Shown here one piece after another: positions 26,105 to 34,380 of a DNA stretch of 64,000 nt (position 1 is the first letter of the stretch; the number at the start of each line of letters is the position of its first letter). The translations under genes were made by a program, and so were the position numbers. The stretch lies in contig NZ_WYDS01000009.1 in assembly GCF_009914765.1 (NCBI RefSeq), positions 1 through 64,000 on the forward strand, in the 5' to 3' direction. This DNA comes from Halodesulfovibrio sp. MK-HDV. GTDB taxonomy: Bacteria > Desulfobacterota > Desulfovibrionia > Desulfovibrionales > Desulfovibrionaceae. The notes beneath the pieces were generated by a model. That model did no database searches. It was given only the letters and a program-made list of their open reading frames with translations, and was not told where the DNA came from.

Positions 26105-28153
26105 ATGCAAGCTCAATCATCACTCTCGTATTTTCCAACTTCTTTTCGCAATATTGCCATTGCGATTTGCCTTGTATTGGCTTTCCAAACGTACCTACAT
26201 ATTGCAAACAGTACAGCATATACTAAATCCAGTTTAAATACGTATGCAGGAGAGCCGTTACTCACAACTCCTGATGGGTATTTTTTCATGCGGTACGCTC
26301 GGGAATGGCAACAAGGAAAATACGAAAGTACCCCTGAATTACGGCTTGCACCACGTCCAGCGCATGTTCCGCCATTGTCACTTATTGCTGGAGCAATATC
26401 TTCAGCAAGCACCATTTCGCTTGAAAAGGTTGCATTCTACCTCACACCCGTACTCGCATGCACCATTTTTATCATTACAATATGGTCAGGACTTGCCCTT
26501 AACTGTGGTGTTCTGCCTGCTGTTGCATGCTCCGCATTCACAGCCGTTTCTCCAGTTTGGTTCGCACGCACGAGGCTTGGGTATTTTGACACAGATAGTC
26601 TCAACCTCAGTATTTTTTGGTTAATTGCTCTATGCCTATACAAAGCAGATACTTCCTCAAAAAAAGCATACCCTCTTTGGATGGGGGCAGCAGCACTAAG
26701 CACACTACTGCTCCACTACTGGTGGCCACAAGCAGGCTTACCGTTCGCCGGAGTGTGGTGGGGAATCTACGCCGCCAGTATCTGCATTCCGTCTAATAAA
26801 CGAGCACGAATTTTTAAACTTGTTCTTCTTGCCTGTGGCGCTTTGTTTGTTGGCTGGACTCTCTTTGGAGCGCTTGACCTAATTCCATCCCCATTAAAAG
26901 AAATCATGTCCAGCCTGCGCTCACATCTAGCTTTAAGCGCAAAAAAACAAAGCTCAATGTTTACAGGGACTGGCAGCACTATTGCTGAACTTACTCCGCT
27001 GACATTTAGCAAGCTGCCATTAAAGCTTGCAGGGCATTGGATCATTCTCTGCGCTATCCCCTTTGGTATAGTCGCAGCATGGCGAAAGAACGCATTATTA
27101 GCGTTCTATTTTACTTTACCGTTTCTCTTCTTCATTTTTGCTTCTGTGGCTATAGGGAACAGATTTTTGATGTTTGCCGTACCAGCATTCGGCTTTTTCT
27201 ATGCAGCATTCCTCGTCGGACTCATAGAATTCGACATTTCAACTAAAATTAATAAATCACCAGCTGTTACAACTAAAATTATTGCCGCTTTATTTCTCTG
27301 CCTGCTCATCATTCCGGCAAGTGCTGATGTTAACAGGAAACTTAATCCAACATACAACCATAACGATGCTCTCCTCGCTCAATTAATTGACAAAAATGCA
27401 TCTACTGATGCTAAAGTTTGGAACTGGTGGAGCCCGGGGTATTTTTTACAATATTACGCACAGCGCCCCACACAAATTGACGGCGGCCTTCAGGCTCCAG
27501 AGCGAACATTTATTTCTGCATTACCGTTTGCAACAAGCAGCCCAGTGCTGGCCAGGAACTGGATTAAACTATTTTCTGACAAGCCGTATGCATTACGTAA
27601 AATTACAAACTATTTGCATTCAACGCCCAAAGCTGTTGATTTCTTAAAACAGGCTCTCAGTAATCCACAAAGTGTTCCTGAATTAGTACTGCGGTATAAA
27701 TTGCCAGATACTATTAACTGGCAAAGCTGGTTGTTCCCAAATCCAGAAGTCTACCTTTCGCTCTACAGCGATATGCTTGTAAAAAACACATGGCTTCCAA
27801 TTGGATTATGGAATCCAAAAACACAACGCTCCCCAAGTGCGCCGATTATTTCAATCCCGCTTCAAAGTGTTCAAGTCGACCAGAAGCAAGGGGTTGTCGC
27901 TTTTTCAGCTAAAAAGTATCTCCCCTGCTCTCGAATGTATTACGTGACTCCTTCTTCACTCAGTCATGACAGATTCAAGCACAAAGGATTCGTGAGTATA
28001 TTTGTGCAGAACAGTGCAGAAGGTTTCGCAATTCAAGAAAAATATTTTAATGCGACAGCATTTAAATTACTTTTTGTTTATCCGTCTAAAACTCCGGGCT
28101 TTACGCTTGTAAAGTACAACCCGTTTATTGGAGGAGTATGGCGTGTCAATTAA
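26105..28153 (+). CDS. STT3/PglB-family oligosaccharyltransferase with variant WWSPG motif
   Basis: This 682-residue polytopic membrane enzyme transfers lipid-linked oligosaccharide to Asn in proteins. Family landmarks are present in order: the external-loop acidic site TPDGYFFMRYAREW (Asp57), the metal-binding D-x-D in GYFDTD (Asp162, Asp164), a TIxE motif STIAELTP (Glu295) and the conserved Arg353 in GNRFLMF. The catalytic WWDxG signature is WWSPGY (441-446), with Ser replacing the Asp that contacts the +2 Ser/Thr of the acceptor. About 13 hydrophobic helices precede a periplasmic C-terminal domain. Desulfovibrio PglB homologues are known to be active. The altered motif leaves acceptor specificity open. 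The gene is followed by DPM-like and DUF2304 genes. Confidence 0.85.
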   Translation: MQAQSSLSYFPTSFRNIAIAICLVLAFQTYLHIANSTAYTKSSLNTYAGEPLLTTPDGYFFMRYAREWQQGKYESTPELRLAPRPAHVPPLSLIAGAISSASTISLEKVAFYLTPVLACTIFIITIWSGLALNCGVLPAVACSAFTAVSPVWFARTRLGYFDTDSLNLSIFWLIALCLYKADTSSKKAYPLWMGAAALSTLLLHYWWPQAGLPFAGVWWGIYAASICIPSNKRARIFKLVLLACGALFVGWTLFGALDLIPSPLKEIMSSLRSHLALSAKKQSSMFTGTGSTIAELTPLTFSKLPLKLAGHWIILCAIPFGIVAAWRKNALLAFYFTLPFLFFIFASVAIGNRFLMFAVPAFGFFYAAFLVGLIEFDISTKINKSPAVTTKIIAALFLCLLIIPASADVNRKLNPTYNHNDALLAQLIDKNASTDAKVWNWWSPGYFLQYYAQRPTQIDGGLQAPERTFISALPFATSSPVLARNWIKLFSDKPYALRKITNYLHSTPKAVDFLKQALSNPQSVPELVLRYKLPDTINWQSWLFPNPEVYLSLYSDMLVKNTWLPIGLWNPKTQRSPSAPIISIPLQSVQVDQKQGVVAFSAKKYLPCSRMYYVTPSSLSHDRFKHKGFVSIFVQNSAEGFAIQEKYFNATAFKLLFVYPSKTPGFTLVKYNPFIGGVWRVN

Positions 28154-28856
28154 CACAATGAATGACAACAAGATTGCAATCATAATCCCTGCTCACAATG
28201 AAGCCACAACAATTACAAATGTTATTTGTACGGTTAAAAAACATACAAATGCTATTGTGATTGTGGTTAATGACGCCAGTACCGATGAAACAAGAATTTT
28301 AGCAGAACATGCTGGCGCTACTGTTATTGACCTTCCAGTTCAACTCGGAGCCTGGGGAGCTATGCAAGCCGGAATGCGGTATGCTCAGCAAGAAGAGATA
28401 GACATAGTTGTTACCTTTGATGCAGACAACCAACATCCTGCAGAAAGTATCTGCTCATTAGTGAACTGCATTAACGATAACTGTGATGTAGCAATTGGCT
28501 CTTGTGTAGGGCGAGGAACAGCTTTACGTCATTTTGCATGGACATTATTTCGCAAATTATCTGGCCTTGAAATTAAAGATCTTACATCTGGATTTCGCGC
28601 ATATAATCGTAAAAGCTATGCTATACTTACAAGTTCAAAAGCAAGTTTAATTGACTATCAAGACCTCGGCATATTGCTTCTTTTACATAATGCAGGCATG
28701 AAGATGTCTGAAATTTCAGTTACTATAAACGAACGGCTGAATGACAAATCCAGAATCTTCAATTCGTGGAACAAGGTTGCAGAATACATGGTGCTTACAA
28801 CCATTTTAGTACTCTGCCATAAGAGAATAACTCTACCCAAGATACCTACCCAATGA
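28143..28856 (+). CDS. GT2 glycosyltransferase, dolichyl/polyprenyl-phosphate mannosyltransferase-like
   Basis: This is a GT-A enzyme of about 237 residues. It contains IAIIIPAHNEATTITNVI, NDASTDETRILAEHAGATVI, the metal-binding DADNQHPAE and DLTSGFRAYNRKSY, all typical of the DPM1-like GT2 branch. The start is taken as GTG at 28143 because GGAGGAG lies 6 bp upstream; the alternative ATG at 28161 has no site. It overlaps the oligosaccharyltransferase gene by 11 bp. Such enzymes load a single sugar on polyprenyl phosphate for use on the periplasmic side. No membrane helix is seen; the DUF2304 partner may supply the anchor. Confidence 0.82.
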   Translation: MSINTMNDNKIAIIIPAHNEATTITNVICTVKKHTNAIVIVVNDASTDETRILAEHAGATVIDLPVQLGAWGAMQAGMRYAQQEEIDIVVTFDADNQHPAESICSLVNCINDNCDVAIGSCVGRGTALRHFAWTLFRKLSGLEIKDLTSGFRAYNRKSYAILTSSKASLIDYQDLGILLLLHNAGMKMSEISVTINERLNDKSRIFNSWNKVAEYMVLTTILVLCHKRITLPKIPTQ

Positions 28857-29218
28857 TCACCTACAAATTTACGACTCTTGTTCTCGGCCTCGTTACTGCT
28901 GGAAGCATATTTTTACTTATTAGAAAGAATATGCTTTATATCCGTTATGCGCTCTGGTGGGTATGCCTTGCTATCATTATATTTACTCTTGGAGCATTCC
29001 CTGAATCATCTGACATTTTAGCCAAATACGTAGGTGTAAACTACCCTCCGACACTTATTCTCACGGGCGCAGTCGCTCTCCTCTTTGTAAAAGTGCTTCT
29101 TATGGATATTGACCGTTCCCGTCAGGAATCTCGTTTTAGACGTCTTATCCAACGTAACGCCATTCTCGAGACCCAATTAGAAAAAACAAAAGAAAAGCAA
29201 GCTGCGCAAGATAGCTAG
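28853..29218 (+). CDS. DUF2304-like small membrane protein
   Basis: The 121-residue protein has three hydrophobic helices (FTTLVLGLVTAGSIFLLI, ALWWVCLAIIIFTLGAF and PPTLILTGAVALLFVKVLL). A charged cytoplasmic coiled-coil tail follows (SRQESRFRRLIQRNAILETQLEKTKEK). This is the DUF2304 layout, and DUF2304 genes are commonly found next to DPM-like GT2 genes, as here. It overlaps the GT2 stop by 4 bp. It probably anchors or partners the GT2 enzyme. No enzymatic motif is visible. Confidence 0.75.
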   Translation: MITYKFTTLVLGLVTAGSIFLLIRKNMLYIRYALWWVCLAIIIFTLGAFPESSDILAKYVGVNYPPTLILTGAVALLFVKVLLMDIDRSRQESRFRRLIQRNAILETQLEKTKEKQAAQDS

Positions 29219-29249
29219 GCTCATTTCAGAATGAAAAGGACAGCCAGCA

Positions 29250-30488
29250 ATGCCTTCATTTAAATATAAAGCCGTCAACACCTCCGGTCGTAATACGAAA
29301 GGTGTTATCGAGGCGGACAACGACACTCACGCCGCGAGAAAACTTCGTAACAAGGGGCTGTATCCTCTCGAAGTGAAGTCTCTTGGAAAACGTAGCCCAA
29401 AGAACAAGAAACAAAACTCTTCTTTCAATCTTGATTTTTCACGTTTTTTTCAGCGTATCCCAAAAAGCACTGTTGCCAGTACAATTCGACAACTTGCGAC
29501 ACTTTTGAATGCAGGGCTTCCTCTTGAAGTTTGCTTGAACACCATGATTGAGCAAGGTGGTAAATCTCCAATACGAAGTGTTCTTTCACAAGTTAGAGAC
29601 AAAATCCGTGAAGGTTCCGGCCTTGCCACTGCGTTTTCCGAATTTCCCCATATATTCACACCTACATTTATCACGATGATCAAGGCTGCCGAGTCTTCTG
29701 GCACGCTTGAAATTGTTATGGAACGACTTGCAGAGCATGCGGAGCAGCAAATTGCTCTTAACCGTAAGGTGCAAGGAACATTAGCATACCCTACACTCAT
29801 GCTTATTGTGGGGCTTGGAGTTGTTGTCTTCTTGCTGACCTTTGTTATTCCTAAAGTTACACAAATTTTTCTAGATCTTGATCGCGCCTTGCCAACACCA
29901 ACACAAATATTACTCACGATAAGTCATACTCTTCGCTATAACTGGATGTATATTGCAGGAGGTATCGGGCTGTTCGTCACGTCATACAAGCGTTTCATTA
30001 ACACACCTAAAGGCAAAAAAATCCACCATGCTCAAATCTTGCGGGTACCCATTCTTGGGAGTTTACTTCGTATGATGGTTGTTGGCCGAGTATGCAGAAC
30101 TCTTGGTATGTTGCTGAAAAACGGCGTAACACTTGTAGAGTCTCTCAAAATCGTCCGAAATGTTGCGGGCAATGTCATTCTTGAACAGAACATCGTAGAT
30201 ATGAACAAGGGTGTACAGGAAGGCAAGAGCCTTGCAGAATTTATGGGACACTCAGAGGTATTTCCAACCACTGCTGTGCAGATGGTAGCAGCAGGTGAAA
30301 AAAGTGGGCAACTCGCACACATGTTACTTGTAGTCGCGGATGATTGTGACAATCAGGTAAACGCCAAACTCCAGATGCTAACTTCCCTCATGGAACCAGT
30401 CATGATTCTTATTCTGGGCGGCCTTGTTGGGTTTGTTGTTATGGCAATTATTCTGCCTATCTTTGAAATGAGTAGCCTTGTCGGGTAA
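29250..30488 (+). CDS. gspF: Type II secretion inner-membrane platform protein GspF
   Basis: This 412-residue polytopic protein has two repeated GspF/PilC domains. It begins MPSFKYKAVNTSGRNTKGVIEADN, continues STVASTIRQLATLLNAGLPLEVCLNTM, and has the repeated membrane blocks GLGVVVFLLTFVIPKVTQIFLD and LGGLVGFVVMAIILPIFEM. The conserved MIKAAESSGTLEIVMERLAEH and MVAAGEKSGQLAHML pair is complete. It forms the central platform that GspE rotates or drives. It sits after the glycosylation genes rather than beside gspE. An AAAGGA site precedes the ATG. Confidence 0.92.
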   Translation: MPSFKYKAVNTSGRNTKGVIEADNDTHAARKLRNKGLYPLEVKSLGKRSPKNKKQNSSFNLDFSRFFQRIPKSTVASTIRQLATLLNAGLPLEVCLNTMIEQGGKSPIRSVLSQVRDKIREGSGLATAFSEFPHIFTPTFITMIKAAESSGTLEIVMERLAEHAEQQIALNRKVQGTLAYPTLMLIVGLGVVVFLLTFVIPKVTQIFLDLDRALPTPTQILLTISHTLRYNWMYIAGGIGLFVTSYKRFINTPKGKKIHHAQILRVPILGSLLRMMVVGRVCRTLGMLLKNGVTLVESLKIVRNVAGNVILEQNIVDMNKGVQEGKSLAEFMGHSEVFPTTAVQMVAAGEKSGQLAHMLLVVADDCDNQVNAKLQMLTSLMEPVMILILGGLVGFVVMAIILPIFEMSSLVG

Positions 30489-30496
30489 ACAACTTT

Positions 30497-31657
30497 ATGC
30501 GAGTCCTTCACATCGGTAAATATTTTCCACCCGCACCGGGTGGTATGGAAAGCTATCTTGGCGAACTCGTATCAGCACTAGAAAAAGAAGGAGTCACATC
30601 CTACGTTCTTGCCCACAGATGGGACTCTTCAGAACCGGCGGTGACGCAAATATCAGCCAACGTCACGGTGGAACGAGTACCAACCTACGGACAAGTTTGT
30701 TACGTTCCGGTTGCTCCAGCCTTCGTGTTTTACTTGATACGTGCAATTCGGAAATTCAAGCCGGATTGTATTCATATTCATATGCCCAATGCATCTGGAT
30801 TATGGAACATCCTCACCTCATTCTCACTCCCTATAGTCATACATTGGCACGCAGACACAACCTTCCCGCCAGAAAAGAAGCTCCATAATACTCTGTATGC
30901 ATTTTATCGTCCCTTCGAGAATATGCTCCTGCGCAAAGCACGGAGCATAATAGCGACCTCAGAAAAATATGCGCAATATAGCCAGTCGCTTTCTGCCTAC
31001 CAGCATAAATGTCATATTATTCCTTTAGGAATTAATCCGAACATGCTTCCAACACCTTCCAACACGGAAATTGAAAGCTTACGCAAAACGTATTGTAATA
31101 ACGATGAAACACTGATCATAAGCGTTGGACGTTTTTCTTATTACAAAGGGTTTCATAACCTTGTGGAAGCCATGAAACAGGTACAGAGCGGGCGCCTCGT
31201 TATAGTTGGGGACGGAGAAGAATTTAATAACATATCGCAGCAAATAGAGGCGTGCCGTCTTGAAAGTAACGTAACACTGGCTGGCCGCCTAAGCACACAG
31301 GAACTTCATACTCTTTTCGCTGCTGCAGATATTTTTTGTCTACCATCAATCGAACGAACTGAAGCATTCGGCATGGTCTTACTTGAGGCGATGCACCACT
31401 CTACTCCATGCATCAGCACAGATTTAAAAGGCTCTGCAACAGGCTGGGTCAACGAACATATGAATAGTGGCCTTGTGGTTCCACCTAACAATGTTTCAGA
31501 GCTTACAAACGCCATAAACAGCCTTATACACGACACTACACTCAGGGCAGAGCTCGGGGAAAACGCTAACAAGCGCCTTCTCGCCAATTTTCAGATAAGC
31601 ACAACTGCAAAACAGATTGCAGAGCTGTACAAGAATTCACTTCTCCCCCCTTCATAA
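30497..31657 (+). CDS. GT4 glycosyltransferase
   Basis: This is a 386-residue GT4 enzyme with the classical opening MRVLHIGKYFPPAPGGMESYLGELVSAL and the segment PDCIHIHMPNASGLWN. The C-terminal nucleotide-sugar domain includes IISVGRFSYYKGFHNLVEAM, LVIVGDGEE and the E-x7-E motif in ERTEAFGMVLLEAMHHSTPCISTD. It follows gspF by 8 bp in the same transcript. It probably contributes to the glycan transferred by the oligosaccharyltransferase upstream, since no other acceptor system is in this operon. The sugar cannot be predicted. Confidence 0.88.
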   Translation: MRVLHIGKYFPPAPGGMESYLGELVSALEKEGVTSYVLAHRWDSSEPAVTQISANVTVERVPTYGQVCYVPVAPAFVFYLIRAIRKFKPDCIHIHMPNASGLWNILTSFSLPIVIHWHADTTFPPEKKLHNTLYAFYRPFENMLLRKARSIIATSEKYAQYSQSLSAYQHKCHIIPLGINPNMLPTPSNTEIESLRKTYCNNDETLIISVGRFSYYKGFHNLVEAMKQVQSGRLVIVGDGEEFNNISQQIEACRLESNVTLAGRLSTQELHTLFAAADIFCLPSIERTEAFGMVLLEAMHHSTPCISTDLKGSATGWVNEHMNSGLVVPPNNVSELTNAINSLIHDTTLRAELGENANKRLLANFQISTTAKQIAELYKNSLLPPS

Positions 31658-31667
31658 CTGCGAATAT

Positions 31668-31704
31668 AAAAAAGCTGCGCAACTATATGCTGCGCAGCTT
31701 CATA
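31668..31704 (-). terminator. Rho-independent terminator between convergent GT4 and gspN
   Basis: The arms AAGCTGCGCA (31672-31681) and TGCGCAGCTT (31691-31700) are perfect. The A6 run on the left gives a U-tract for minus-strand transcripts from gspC-D-E-N. The plus-strand tail is weaker. Confidence 0.85.
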
Positions 31705-31725
31705 AATATCTTCTCTGTAGTATTT

Positions 31726-32667
31726 CTACTTCAATGCAAAACGTGGATTCGTTAATGGCCCGTTTATAGCAATTTTCACACGTTTGCCCGCCTTCAATTT
31801 CTTCAATGACTTTTTATCAACGAGTGTTTGCACCAATTTGTCAGGCTGTACATAAAGGCTGGTACGAAGTGCAACATTTGAACGGAAGAGATTCTTCAAA
31901 TTCAGCTTTGCTGTTCCCTGCAATTCACCATTTACGGGCTTTCCTGCTACCTTTACAGATTTAATATTCAGGTTACCGTTGTTGTAGGTCAAGGTACTCG
32001 TGAGATCTATTTTATCAAAAACTGAAATTTTTACTAACGGCACAGGATTAGTTACTCGAAGATTTTTCCCAGTAACTTTAAGCGTTCCCCGTCCTTGCTC
32101 TATCTTCTGTGGAGAGCCGGAGTATACTAGAAGAACATCGCCAGTTCCTCCAACACGGGGATCAAGCGCTGCGACAAAAGGAATACGCTCTAACGATTGC
32201 TGCATTATTTTCAAATCAACATCAATTGTTTCGAAATCAAAAAAAGAGCCTGAAGAAACACCAAGCCTCACTCCCCCACCATACGAAGCAGAGGTAAGAC
32301 TCAATTCAGCTGTTCCTGTCAGTAACGCAGAAAGCTTTGGTGTAATAACTACTCGTTGCATCTCATACAAAAGATTCTTGCTTTTAGCGTCGCTTATGAG
32401 CAACGTTTCCAGCTTCATGCGCGGCGGAAGAAGTGACAGAGAGACGCCTTCTGTCTCTATCTTAACAGCCTTTATACTGCGTACGCCTTCATGAAAAGAT
32501 GTTTCAAGTACATCTTCAGCAACATGCATACCTAAAAACAGGCTAAAAGTAAGGCAACCAAATAAAACATAGCAAATCACTTTGGTAATACCGCTACGTT
32601 CCAATCCTGATCGAATTGAATCAAGCCCCAATGAAAAAAAAGCACTCATGCCGGATAAAAAACGCAT
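31726..32667 (-). CDS. gspN: Type II secretion protein GspN
   Basis: The 313-residue protein has one N-terminal membrane helix (about 29-48) and a periplasmic, beta-rich domain. That domain has the GspN/AsmA-like pattern (LSLLPPRMKLETLLI, GTAELSLTSASYGGGVRL, ending INGPLTNPRFALK). It is the last gene of the gspC-gspD-gspE-gspN operon, a place where delta-proteobacterial GspN is often found. The molecular role of GspN is poorly defined. The assignment is by pattern and position. Confidence 0.78.
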   Translation of the reverse strand: MRFLSGMSAFFSLGLDSIRSGLERSGITKVICYVLFGCLTFSLFLGMHVAEDVLETSFHEGVRSIKAVKIETEGVSLSLLPPRMKLETLLISDAKSKNLLYEMQRVVITPKLSALLTGTAELSLTSASYGGGVRLGVSSGSFFDFETIDVDLKIMQQSLERIPFVAALDPRVGGTGDVLLVYSGSPQKIEQGRGTLKVTGKNLRVTNPVPLVKISVFDKIDLTSTLTYNNGNLNIKSVKVAGKPVNGELQGTAKLNLKNLFRSNVALRTSLYVQPDKLVQTLVDKKSLKKLKAGKRVKIAINGPLTNPRFALK

Positions 32668-32683
32668 ACAGTCTCAACAGTTT

Positions 32684-34372
32684 TTATAAATTGGAAACTC
32701 GCAGCACTTCCGCTACAGAAGTGACTCCGCTCAACACTTTCAAGCAACCATCACCTTTCAGCGTGCGCATACCATCTACAATTGATTCACGACGAATTTG
32801 ATTTGAATCTGCGTTCTTTAAAATCATACTTTTTATTGGATCACTAATCTGCATAATTTCATATACAGCCTGTCGTCCCTTATACCCAGTATCCATGCAG
32901 TGTGGACAGCCAGCAGCTCGGTGCAAAGTCTGATTTTCCATTTTACTCGCCATTTCACCACACTCTGCAACAACCTCGGCTGCAGCTGTATATGCCTCTT
33001 TACAATGCGGACAAAGAATACGCACAAGACGCTGGGCTACCACCGCTCGCAATACGGATGAAAGCAAAAATGGCTCCACGCCCATATCAATAAGACGTGT
33101 CACAGCACTGGCAGCATCGTTTGTATGTAATGTTGAAAAAACCAAATGGCCGGTCAGTGCCGACTGAATAGCAATATCCGCAGTTTCTTTATCGCGGATC
33201 TCACCAATAAGAATAACATCAGGATCCTGTCGCACAATAGAGCGCAACCCTGCAGCAAAGGTAAGCCCTGTCTTTTGGTTCACCTGTATCTGGCCGACCC
33301 CTTCAAGCTGATATTCAACTGGATCTTCAATGGTCATAATATTCTTATCAGGTGAATTAATGTCACTCAGTGCTGCATAAAGAGAAGTAGTTTTACCACT
33401 ACCTGTAGGACCAGTTACAAGAATAATACCGTGGGCAATGCGTGTAACTTTTTTCATAATTTCAAGATCAGCAGAACCGAGCCCAAGCTCCGTCAGGTTC
33501 AACACACGTGATGTCTTTTCCAACAGACGCATTACCACTCGTTCTCCATGAGATGTCGGTAACGTTGACACACGCAGATCGACCTCACGGCCGCCAAGGA
33601 TTAGAGCAATACGGCCATCCTGTGGCAGTCTTTTCTCTGCGATATTCAACTTTGCGAGAATCTTAATGCGAGAAACAATTGCTGCACTGAACCGCTTATC
33701 AAAACTATGTTTGTTATACAGAACACCATCCAGACGAAAGCGGACACGCAAAAAATCCTTAAAAGGTTCAATATGCACATCACTTGCCCCGGCACGGACT
33801 GCTTGCGTTAATACCATGTTAACGAGCTTAATTAATGGTGCATCACTCGTATCATCAAGCAAGTCGTTCAGTGTATCTTCATCAATTTCATCCAACCCAA
33901 GGTCATTCGCATCATTCAACACATCACTAACATTGGCATCTTCCTGAAAGTCACCAAAAGCACGGTTGATTAAACCGGTGATCACATTGCGAGGCAAAAG
34001 AACAGGTGAAGGAGTTCCGCCACCTAGTAGCAGAGAAAAATCGTTAAGAACCTTCAATGAATACGGATCGGCCATTCCTACAACAACACCCTCTGCCCCT
34101 CTAAGCGGAACAATCTGATGTTTTTTTAAATAAGTAATGGTAAAACGGCAAATAAGTTCCGTATCGACCATTTCCTCTGAAACAGCTGCAAGCATTTCCA
34201 GCCCATAAAACTCGGCCTGTGCACTTTTAAATTGAATCTCTGTGAGCAATTCATTTTCTAGTACAACTTCTTCAAAAGTTTTTCCTTGCTCAGAAGCTTC
34301 TTGATCCAGCCATACAATATCGTCTGCTGTAATAAGGTGCTTTGCTACAAGAGCATGTTCTAGCGTTCTCAT
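32684..34372 (-). CDS. gspE: Type II secretion ATPase GspE
   Basis: This 562-residue secretion ATPase has an N-terminal N1E/MshEN-like domain (1-150), the RFRLDG and DLRVSTLPTSHGERVVMRLL Asp/Arg regions, and Walker A GPTGSGKTT (321-329). It also has the Asp box and Walker B DPDVILIGEIRD, the His box LVFSTLHTNDA, and a zinc tetra-Cys module (CPHC in LCPHCKEAY and again in GCPHCMDTGY). All catalytic elements look intact. It overlaps no neighbour and lies 8 bp from gspD. It powers pseudopilus assembly through GspL and GspF. Confidence 0.95.
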   Translation of the reverse strand: MRTLEHALVAKHLITADDIVWLDQEASEQGKTFEEVVLENELLTEIQFKSAQAEFYGLEMLAAVSEEMVDTELICRFTITYLKKHQIVPLRGAEGVVVGMADPYSLKVLNDFSLLLGGGTPSPVLLPRNVITGLINRAFGDFQEDANVSDVLNDANDLGLDEIDEDTLNDLLDDTSDAPLIKLVNMVLTQAVRAGASDVHIEPFKDFLRVRFRLDGVLYNKHSFDKRFSAAIVSRIKILAKLNIAEKRLPQDGRIALILGGREVDLRVSTLPTSHGERVVMRLLEKTSRVLNLTELGLGSADLEIMKKVTRIAHGIILVTGPTGSGKTTSLYAALSDINSPDKNIMTIEDPVEYQLEGVGQIQVNQKTGLTFAAGLRSIVRQDPDVILIGEIRDKETADIAIQSALTGHLVFSTLHTNDAASAVTRLIDMGVEPFLLSSVLRAVVAQRLVRILCPHCKEAYTAAAEVVAECGEMASKMENQTLHRAAGCPHCMDTGYKGRQAVYEIMQISDPIKSMILKNADSNQIRRESIVDGMRTLKGDGCLKVLSGVTSVAEVLRVSNL

Positions 34373-34380
34373 AAGCAGCC

